From: an uncultured Dialister sp.
GTDB taxonomy: Bacteria > Bacillota > Negativicutes > Veillonellales > Dialisteraceae
Direction of reading: 5' to 3'
Assembly: GCF_900765565.1 (NCBI RefSeq)
Contig: NZ_CAAFRZ010000202.1
Span: 1 to 12,013, forward strand
Length of the DNA stretch: 12,013 bases
Under the pieces are notes generated by a model. The model searched no databases and was not told the origin of the DNA. It saw only the letters and a list, made by a program, of their open reading frames with translations. Positions 8,579-12,013 of the stretch are shown piece by piece. How positions within the stretch are numbered: the first letter of the stretch is position 1; each line of letters opens with the position of its first letter. Both the position numbers and the translations under genes were made by a program.

Positions 8579-8700
8579 AGATCTAGTGGCCAGGTCCAGA
8601 TCCAGGTGGACAGGCCCTCCGGGCCGGGTGATGAATGGCTGAGCGGTGTCTGAACGGATGGGGGCTTCCAGCTGCTAGCGGTTAGCTTCCAAAAAAGCCG
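8579..8700. repeat. R2 mosaic repeat, copy a
   Basis: The order of modules is AGATCTAGTGGCCAGG, a short CCAGAT-type array, AGGCCC-TCC-GGGCC mini-hairpin (from about 8611), GTGATGAATGGCTGAG, and a TAGCTGY-like heptamer block (8669-8690). The same order recurs at 8820-8945 and 11533-11668. The stretch just before it (8541-8579, with CCCAGCCCCGTGGG) recurs about 419 bases later at 8960. Confidence 0.75.
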
Positions 8701-8819
8701 GTCAGCCTGCGGCGCTTGTGTGGATGAGGGGCGTGTGAACGGGCGGGGCCTTGAGCATTCAGCCTTGAGCCTTGAGCTGGCCAGACCCTGCGGGTTGATT
8801 TGCCTGCGGCGAATCAGTG

Positions 8820-8945
8820 GCTAGTAGCTAGATCTAGTGGCCAGGCGGTCAGGCCCTCCGCGCCGGGTGATGGATGGCTGAGTGTGCGTGTGATCGTATG
8901 AGGGCTTCTAGCTGCTAGCTGTTAGCTGTTAGGAAAGCTGACCCG
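8820..8945. repeat. R2 mosaic repeat, copy b
   Basis: This copy has the same module order as copy a: CTAG-rich start (CTAG at 8821, 8828 and 8834), AGGCCC mini-hairpin with a mutated arm, GTGATGGATGGCTGAG, and tandem TAGCTGC-TAGCTGT-TAGCTGT at 8909-8929. It is followed by GCCTGCGGCG, as after copy a. Confidence 0.75.
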
Positions 8946-8999
8946 CCTGCGGCGTTTCCATCAGTTTTCATCAGCTAATCCCAGCCCCGTGGGGAGAAT

Positions 9000-9047
9000 A
9001 GATCTAGTGGCTAGGTCTAGATCTAGGTGGACAGGCCCTGTGGGCCG
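9000..9047. repeat. R2 repeat, left part only, fused to R1
   Basis: Only the CTAG-rich start and the AGGCCC-TGT-GGGCC mini-hairpin of R2 are present. The sequence then passes straight into an R1 copy. The same junction (AGGCCC..GGGCC then CCATCACCAT) recurs at 10321-10350, so R1 and R2 appear to be interchangeable modules. Confidence 0.7.
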
Positions 9048-9050
9048 AAC

Positions 9051-9210
9051 CCATCACCATCTCTCAGCCCCGTGGGCAACTCTCTTCTGGGAAGAGAGCC
9101 TTGGGCAGAGGCAATTGCGCGGTTTGGGGTCAGAGTCTTCAGAACCCCAACGGCGGCGTAGCCGCTGTAGTCCTAGCTACTAGCCACTAGTCACTAGCCA
9201 CCAGCTGCTT
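9051..9210. repeat. R1 structured dispersed repeat, copy a
   Basis: The 118-base core (9051-9168) is almost identical to 10341-10458. In order it can fold as GCCC-CGT-GGGC (9067-9077), CTCTCTTC-TGG-GAAGAGAG (9080-9098), the palindrome GCAATTGC, TTGGGGT/ACCCCAA (9124-9130 with 9144-9150), and GCGGC-GTA-GCCGC (9153-9165). A heptamer tail, TAGCYAC-like, runs to about 9210. No open frame with a ribosome binding site lies in it. Confidence 0.85.
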
Positions 9211-9270
9211 TTCTGCGTCAGCCGTTGGACCTCAACTCTCAACTCTTTCTTTTCGCCGCAGGCCGGAGCC

Positions 9271-9300
9271 CTCAATCTCGGTCTTGGCCTCAATCTCACT
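9271..9300. repeat. Hexamer array CTCRRT, second copy
   Basis: CTC stands at 9271, 9277, 9289 and 9295, with CTT at 9283, in strict six-base phase. Inner bases are AA, GG, GG and AA, then AC. It ends in CTCACTT-like sequence, as the array at 159-188 does. Confidence 0.75.
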
Positions 9301-9479
9301 TAGCCAGAGGGATTCTGATGGAAATGCGGCGGAGCCGCTGGTCCACCTCATGCCCCCGGTGCGAAGCACCCACAACCAGGTTGGCGAGCGCAGCGATGCC
9401 AACCCACCACCCTTATGAACCATCCATCTATTCGAGGCATCAGTTATGTAGCATATCCTGCGGCTTTGCCGCTGACCAC

Positions 9480-9508
9480 CTCGGTCTCGGTCTCAATATC
9501 GACCTCAC
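9480..9508. repeat. Hexamer array CTCRRT, third copy
   Basis: CTC stands at 9480, 9486, 9492 and 9504, with ATC at 9498, in six-base phase. Inner bases are GG, GG and AA. It lies immediately upstream of the flavoprotein promoter. Confidence 0.7.
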
Positions 9509-9515
9509 AATCCCC

Positions 9516-9544
9516 TCGACCTTTTTCGCCCGATTTCTTATAAT
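9516..9544 (+). promoter_or_regulatory. Sigma-70-type promoter for the flavoprotein gene
   Basis: The -35 TCGACC (9516-9521, four of six consensus bases) and a perfect -10 TATAAT (9539-9544) are separated by an ideal 17 bases. Transcription would start near 9551, giving a leader of roughly 47 bases. Confidence 0.75.
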
Positions 9545-9567
9545 ACATTCATACAGTAACCAATCGT

Positions 9568-9583
9568 CCTGCCTCGTGGCAGG
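9568..9583 (+). promoter_or_regulatory. Leader hairpin next to the ribosome binding site
   Basis: CCTGCC (9568-9573) and GGCAGG (9578-9583) form a perfect 6-bp stem with a TCGT loop. The hairpin ends about one base before the AAAGGAG ribosome binding site (9585-9591), so it could affect translation or protect the mRNA 5' end. The regulatory role is inferred. Confidence 0.5.
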
Positions 9584-9597
9584 GAAAGGAGTGTCCT

Positions 9598-10074
9598 ATG
9601 CACGAAATGAGACGGAAAGACCGGATGCTGACGGAGGAAGAGGCCATGGATGTGGTGAGGAAGGGGGAATACGGCGTCCTTTCCACGGTGGGAGAGGAGG
9701 GGAAGCCCTACGCCGTGCCCCTGTCCTATGTGCTGGATGAGGAGAAGAAAGCCATCTATTTCCACGGCACCGCGGCGGGAGGACAGAAGATGGACAATAT
9801 CCTGGCTAACCCTGCTGTGTGCTTTACGGTGGTCATGAATACGGAGGTGCTGCCGTCCCAGTTTTCCACGAAGTACTACTCCGCCAACGTCTTCGGCATG
9901 GCGAAGGTGGTGGTAGAGGAGGAAGAAAAGAAAAAGGCCCTCCTCCTGCTGGTCAGAAAGTATGCGCCGGACTATGAAGAACAGGGAAGAGCCTATATCG
10001 ACAGGGCTATCCGGGCCGTGGCGGTGGTACGGATTGATGTGGACTGTGTTACGGGGAAAGGGAGGAAGAAGTGA
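9598..10074 (+). CDS. Pyridoxamine 5'-phosphate oxidase-like / NimA-type flavoprotein
   Basis: This 158-residue product matches the usual length of the NimA-like branch of the FMN-binding split-barrel superfamily. The start is ATG 9598, six bases after AAAGGAG; the in-frame ATG three codons later is too far from the site. The N-terminus MRRKDR, the strand YGVLSTV followed by GKPYAVPLSYV, and IYFHGTAAG with H56 are the family pattern for flavin binding. Family members are cytoplasmic flavoproteins. Some (Nim) are linked to 5-nitroimidazole resistance, but most have no known substrate, so resistance should not be assumed. The gene is alone, with its own promoter, and repeats lie on both sides. 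The Lys-rich C-terminus (GKGRKK) appears complete. Family membership is fairly sure; the substrate is unknown. Confidence 0.88.
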   Translation: MHEMRRKDRMLTEEEAMDVVRKGEYGVLSTVGEEGKPYAVPLSYVLDEEKKAIYFHGTAAGGQKMDNILANPAVCFTVVMNTEVLPSQFSTKYYSANVFGMAKVVVEEEEKKKALLLLVRKYAPDYEEQGRAYIDRAIRAVAVVRIDVDCVTGKGRKK

Positions 10075-10090
10075 GATTGAGGGTTTTGAG

Positions 10091-10127
10091 GTCTAGATCT
10101 AGACCTAGACCTAGATCTAGGTCTAGG
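10091..10127. repeat. CTAG hexamer array with 24-bp palindrome
   Basis: CTAG occurs six times at exactly six-base spacing (10093, 10099, 10105, 10111, 10117, 10123), with AT, AC, AC, AT, GT and GC between or after. Bases 10104-10127 form a perfect 24-bp palindrome. It is followed by an AGGCCC-TTC-GGGTC mini-hairpin, as in the R2 repeats. Confidence 0.85.
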
Positions 10128-10184
10128 CGGTCAGGCCCTTCGGGTCGGATGGTTAGTATCACATTCGATGGTTGGCGGTGTGGC

Positions 10185-10219
10185 TGTTAGACGTCAGACT
10201 GTCAGACTGAAGATGTCAG
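10185..10219. repeat. Short tandem array GTCAGACT
   Basis: GTCAGACT is repeated in tandem at 10193-10200 and 10201-10208, and a partial unit, GTCAGAC, stands near 10214. A GCCGC-TTC-GCGGC mini-hairpin follows at about 10229. No gene is seen here. Confidence 0.6.
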
Positions 10220-10280
10220 ACAGGATCGGCCGCTTCGCGGCGGATGGGAAGGGACAACCGGATGGCTGGCGGTGTAGCTG

Positions 10281-10315
10281 TTAGACGATAGATGTTAGAA
10301 GATAGACGATAGATG
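10281..10315. repeat. Heptamer array WTAGAYG
   Basis: Five units of seven bases run in strict phase: TTAGACG, ATAGATG, TTAGAAG, ATAGACG, ATAGATG. The array is followed by AGGCCC-TGC-GGGCC and then R1 copy b. Confidence 0.75.
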
Positions 10316-10340
10316 CGAGCAGGCCCTGCGGGCCGGAAAA

Positions 10341-10500
10341 CCATCACCATCTCCCAGCCCCGTGGGCAACTCTCTTCTGGGAAGAGAGCCTTGGGCAGAG
10401 GCAATTGCGCGGTTTGGGGGCAGAGTCTTCAGGAACCCTACGGCGGCGTAGCCGCTGTTGTACCAGCTACTAGCCACCAGCTGCCAGCTACTTCTTTGCG
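10341..10500. repeat. R1 structured dispersed repeat, copy b
   Basis: The core 10341-10458 has the same length (118 bases) as copy a and only a few substitutions. The CTCTCTTC-TGG-GAAGAGAG hairpin (10370-10388) and GCGGC-GTA-GCCGC are intact, but the TTGGGGT/ACCCCAA stem of copy a is damaged. A heptamer tail (CAGCTAC, TAGCCAC, CAGCTGC) runs to about 10490. Confidence 0.85.
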
Positions 10501-10519
10501 TGGAAAAATTTGGCATCGA

Positions 10520-10570
10520 TGTCAGAATCTGACAGGGGACTGAGTATACTGAAATAAGGAAGTACAGTAT
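10520..10570 (+). promoter_or_regulatory. Candidate operator/promoter of the ArdC-like gene
   Basis: TGTCAG (10520-10525) and CTGACA (10529-10534) make a perfect 6-3-6 inverted repeat, a typical shape for a dimeric repressor site. The right arm also resembles a -35 (CTGACA), but the best -10 (TATACT, 10545-10550) is only 10 bases away, so the promoter is not settled. A second inverted repeat, ATACTG (10546-10551) with CAGTAT (10565-10570), overlaps it. This arrangement suggests tight control. Confidence 0.5.
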
Positions 10571-10596
10571 TTGTAGTCATACAGGAGGTGGTCCCC

Positions 10597-11493
10597 ATGG
10601 GTGAGGAGCGGGCTAAGAGGATACAGGAGATCGACAGGCTTTATGCGGAGGTCCGGGAGTATCGGAGTAAGGAGAATTTCGTAGGTCTTGTAAATTTTGT
10701 GAAGCGGTTTCCCTATATCGGGCCCTATAATGCCATGCTGGTGTATATCCAGAAGCCGGGGAGCCGGTTCGTGGCGACACCGGAACAGTGGCGCAGATTC
10801 GGACGGCAGCCGAAAAGAGGAGCCCGGCCGCTGGTGATCCTGCGGATGTTTGGGCCCGTGGGTTTTGTGTATGAGCTGGAGGATACAGAGGAAATCCCGG
10901 GAATGGAGGGAGACCTTTTCCCGGAAAGACTGCTGCATCCTTTCCAGGCACAGGGAAATGGGGCGTTCTATTTTCCTATCCTTAAGGACAACCTGAGGCG
11001 GGAGGGCATCGGGTACCGGGAAGAGAACTATGGCGCCTCCCAGGCCGGCGCCCTTCACCGGAATGATGATGGCGGGACCTTTGAATTCCTGCCCAAAACG
11101 CCAAAGGGGAAGGCCAAAGAGGTGCCACATGACTTTGACATGGTGGTTAACCGGAATCATGATGAAGCGACAAAATGCGCCACTATCTTTCACGAATTGG
11201 GTCATTATTTTGCAGGCCACCTGGGCGGATATCCGGATAATAAACATGTGGCGGACCGCCGGTCTGATTACCTGACACAGGGGCAGGAGGAATTCGAGGC
11301 GGAGACCATCTGCTACCTGGTGTGCGAGAGACTGGGAATCAAAAATCCTTCGGCCCAATACCTCCATGGATACCTGGACAGGAATGCTATGATCCCCGAT
11401 GGGATCAGCATTGACACCATCCTGAAGGCTGCCGGTAAAATCGAAAGAATGCTGAAGTCGGGATATCCGCTGAGGGAAAAAAGAGAGAATTGA
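10597..11493 (+). CDS. ArdC-like N-domain with zincin metallopeptidase domain
   Basis: This 298-residue product starts at ATG 10597, eight bases after AGGAGG; the in-frame GTG at 10588 overlaps the ribosome binding site and is rejected. The N-terminal half has the ArdC-like pattern: YNAMLVYIQKP, then a T-x-x-Q-W motif (ATPEQWRRFG), then a K/R-G-A-R-P segment before a beta strand. This fold binds single-stranded DNA in plasmid anti-restriction proteins. The C-terminal half is a zincin: HELGH at 199-203 supplies two zinc-binding histidines and the catalytic glutamate, and FEAETICYLV (from 233) supplies the likely third ligand, E234 or E236. The family includes ArdC anti-restriction proteins and ImmA/IrrE-like peptidases that cleave repressors. 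The protein should be cytoplasmic. The gene stands alone between repeats and has an operator-like palindrome upstream. The substrate cannot be told from sequence. Confidence 0.82.
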   Translation: MGEERAKRIQEIDRLYAEVREYRSKENFVGLVNFVKRFPYIGPYNAMLVYIQKPGSRFVATPEQWRRFGRQPKRGARPLVILRMFGPVGFVYELEDTEEIPGMEGDLFPERLLHPFQAQGNGAFYFPILKDNLRREGIGYREENYGASQAGALHRNDDGGTFEFLPKTPKGKAKEVPHDFDMVVNRNHDEATKCATIFHELGHYFAGHLGGYPDNKHVADRRSDYLTQGQEEFEAETICYLVCERLGIKNPSAQYLHGYLDRNAMIPDGISIDTILKAAGKIERMLKSGYPLREKREN

Positions 11494-11532
11494 GAGTTGG
11501 GAGAAGAGAATTGAGGCCCCAGGGCAGATGGG

Positions 11533-11668
11533 TAAATCTAGTGGCCAGGCGAATCAGTAGCTAGTAGCTGGTGGCTAGGCGATCAGGCCCTTTGGGCCGG
11601 GTGACGGATGGCTGAGCGGCGTCTGAACGTATGGGTGCTTCTAGCTGCTAGCTGTTAGCTGGTGGAAG
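11533..11668. repeat. R2 mosaic repeat, copy c
   Basis: This copy has the same modules as 8579-8700 and 8820-8945: ATCTAGTGGCCAGGCG, a CTAGTAGCTGGTGGCTAGG stretch, AGGCCC-TTT-GGGCC (from about 11585), GTGACGGATGGCTGAGCGGCGTCTGAACG, and TAGCTGC-TAGCTGT-TAGCTGG. The 40 bases before it, after the ArdC-like stop, hold only GAGAGTT/GAATTGAG-like short repeats and no terminator. Confidence 0.75.
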
Positions 11669-11728
11669 CGCCGCAGGCTGATTCTTAGCTGCGCCAGCAG
11701 CTATTGGGTAGTCTCCCTTTTTCAAAGG

Positions 11729-11835
11729 CAGCAGTCCTGCAGAGGACTGCTGAGCCAGGCCCAAGTTGGTGCCTTTACTGCACACTAAGGCGCCTTCCTT
11801 TTGTGGCCTGGCCGGAGGATGTCTGCGAAGCAGAC
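11729..11835 (+). ncRNA. Candidate structured RNA: three consecutive hairpins
   Basis: Hairpin 1 is CAGCAGTCC (11729-11737) with GGACTGCTG (11744-11752), a perfect 9-bp stem. Hairpin 2 has an outer stem GCCAGGCC (11754-11761) with GGCCTGGC (11805-11812), and an inner stem GGTGCCTT (11768-11775) with AAGGCGCC (11787-11794) that includes one G-U pair. Hairpin 3 is GTCTGC-GAA-GCAGAC (11821-11835). Inside hairpin 2, TTCCTTTT follows the inner stem, so that part alone could also act as a weak terminator. No known RNA family is recognised, and the strand is not certain. Confidence 0.4.
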
Positions 11836-11890
11836 AGAGGGATTCTGTTGGGTGTACTCACTATCGATGTAAACGGCCTGTACGTAAAAC

Positions 11891-12013
11891 CCATTACCAT
11901 CTCTCAGCCCGGTGGGCAGCTCTCTTCTGGGAAGAGAGCCTACTGTAGAGTCAATTGCATGTTTTAGGGACAGAGTCATCAGGTTCCATCTGCGGCTTTG
12001 CCGCGGGGTCTCG
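11891..12013. repeat. R1 structured dispersed repeat, copy c (cut by window end)
   Basis: This more diverged copy keeps the hairpins: GCCC-GGT-GGGC, GCTCTCTTC-TGG-GAAGAGAGC (9 bp, 11919-11939), the CAATTG palindrome, and GCGGC-TTT-GCCGC. Loops changed while stems were kept. Its segment CTACTGTAGAG matches the exon downstream of the group II intron better than the other copies do. Confidence 0.75.

Larger units (their letters stand above)
8424..9515. other. Non-coding repeat-rich intergenic region
   Basis: About 1.1 kb lies between the HEPN gene and the flavoprotein promoter. I find no convincing gene on either strand; the open frames here lack ribosome binding sites and consist of repeats. 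It holds two R2 copies, a partial R2 joined to an R1 copy, 7-mer arrays (TTGAGCC at 8751-8778; TAGCTGY at 8909-8929; CTAG every 7 bases at 9173, 9180, 9187 and 9194), CTCRRT arrays at 9271-9300 and 9480-9508, and small hairpins such as GGTGC-GAA-GCACC (9358-9370). No clear terminator follows the HEPN gene: AACGGG/CCCGTT lies just after its stop but has no T-run. Confidence 0.8.

Noticed and set aside
9225..9740. Plus-strand open frame of 171 codons across the intergenic repeats into the flavoprotein gene
   Set aside because: It is made of CTCRRT repeats and mini-hairpins, overlaps the promoter and the true gene in another frame, and has no ribosome binding site.
9598..10074. Calling the flavoprotein a proven nitroimidazole-resistance (nim) gene
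   Set aside because: Only the family is visible. Most NimA-like proteins are not shown to confer resistance, and no linked IS element of the kind that activates nim genes is seen.
10091..10315. CRISPR-like array
   Set aside because: The units are only 6-8 bases, without spacers of regular length and without cas genes nearby. These are short tandem repeats.
11704..11967. Open frames over the hairpin cluster and R1 copy c
   Set aside because: The peptides from R1 copies at 8989 and 11766 look alike only because the DNA repeat is shared; no ribosome binding site or domain is present.

Overview
The window looks like accessory DNA from a Firmicutes-type bacterium. Strong AGGAGG-like ribosome binding sites, a Gram-positive-style lipobox, a TATAAT/TCGACC promoter and many mosaic intergenic repeats support this. 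From memory, such repeats resemble those of Negativicutes (Dialister/Veillonellaceae-like genomes); that placement is an inference, not something the sequence proves. All genes read on the + strand.

Layout. 1-81 is the 3' end of a group II intron (domains V and VI). It is followed by the right half of a dispersed repeat (R1) that the intron seems to have split. 437-1616 encodes a lipoprotein whose reading frame is broken near position 780. The break is either a frameshift mutation or a +1 recoding site resembling that of prfB. 1682-8423 is a tightly coupled two-gene unit. Its first gene encodes a roughly 1,900-residue ATPase with a C-terminal STAND/ORC-like P-loop module. Its second gene starts 14 nt before the first ends and encodes a protein with a degenerate P-loop-like N-terminus and a C-terminal HEPN-type RNase signature (R-x4-H). 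This is the best candidate for an undescribed conflict or anti-phage system.

8424-9515 is non-coding and densely packed with mosaic repeats. 9598-10074 is a NimA/pyridoxamine-phosphate-oxidase-like flavoprotein gene with its own promoter. 10597-11493 encodes an ArdC-like zincin (HELGH) and has a palindromic operator candidate upstream. Both are isolated genes embedded in the same repeats. 11494-12013 holds another repeat mosaic, a compact cluster of three hairpins that could be a structured RNA, and a third R1 copy cut by the window end.

How it may work together (inference): the large ATPase would sense a trigger and, through NTP-driven change, license the HEPN partner to cleave RNA and stop growth. 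The ArdC-like zincin and the group II intron fit a mobile, defence-island-like neighbourhood, but nothing shows that they cooperate with the ATPase/HEPN pair. The intergenic repeats carry short arrays with 6- or 7-nt period whose units differ mostly by transitions.
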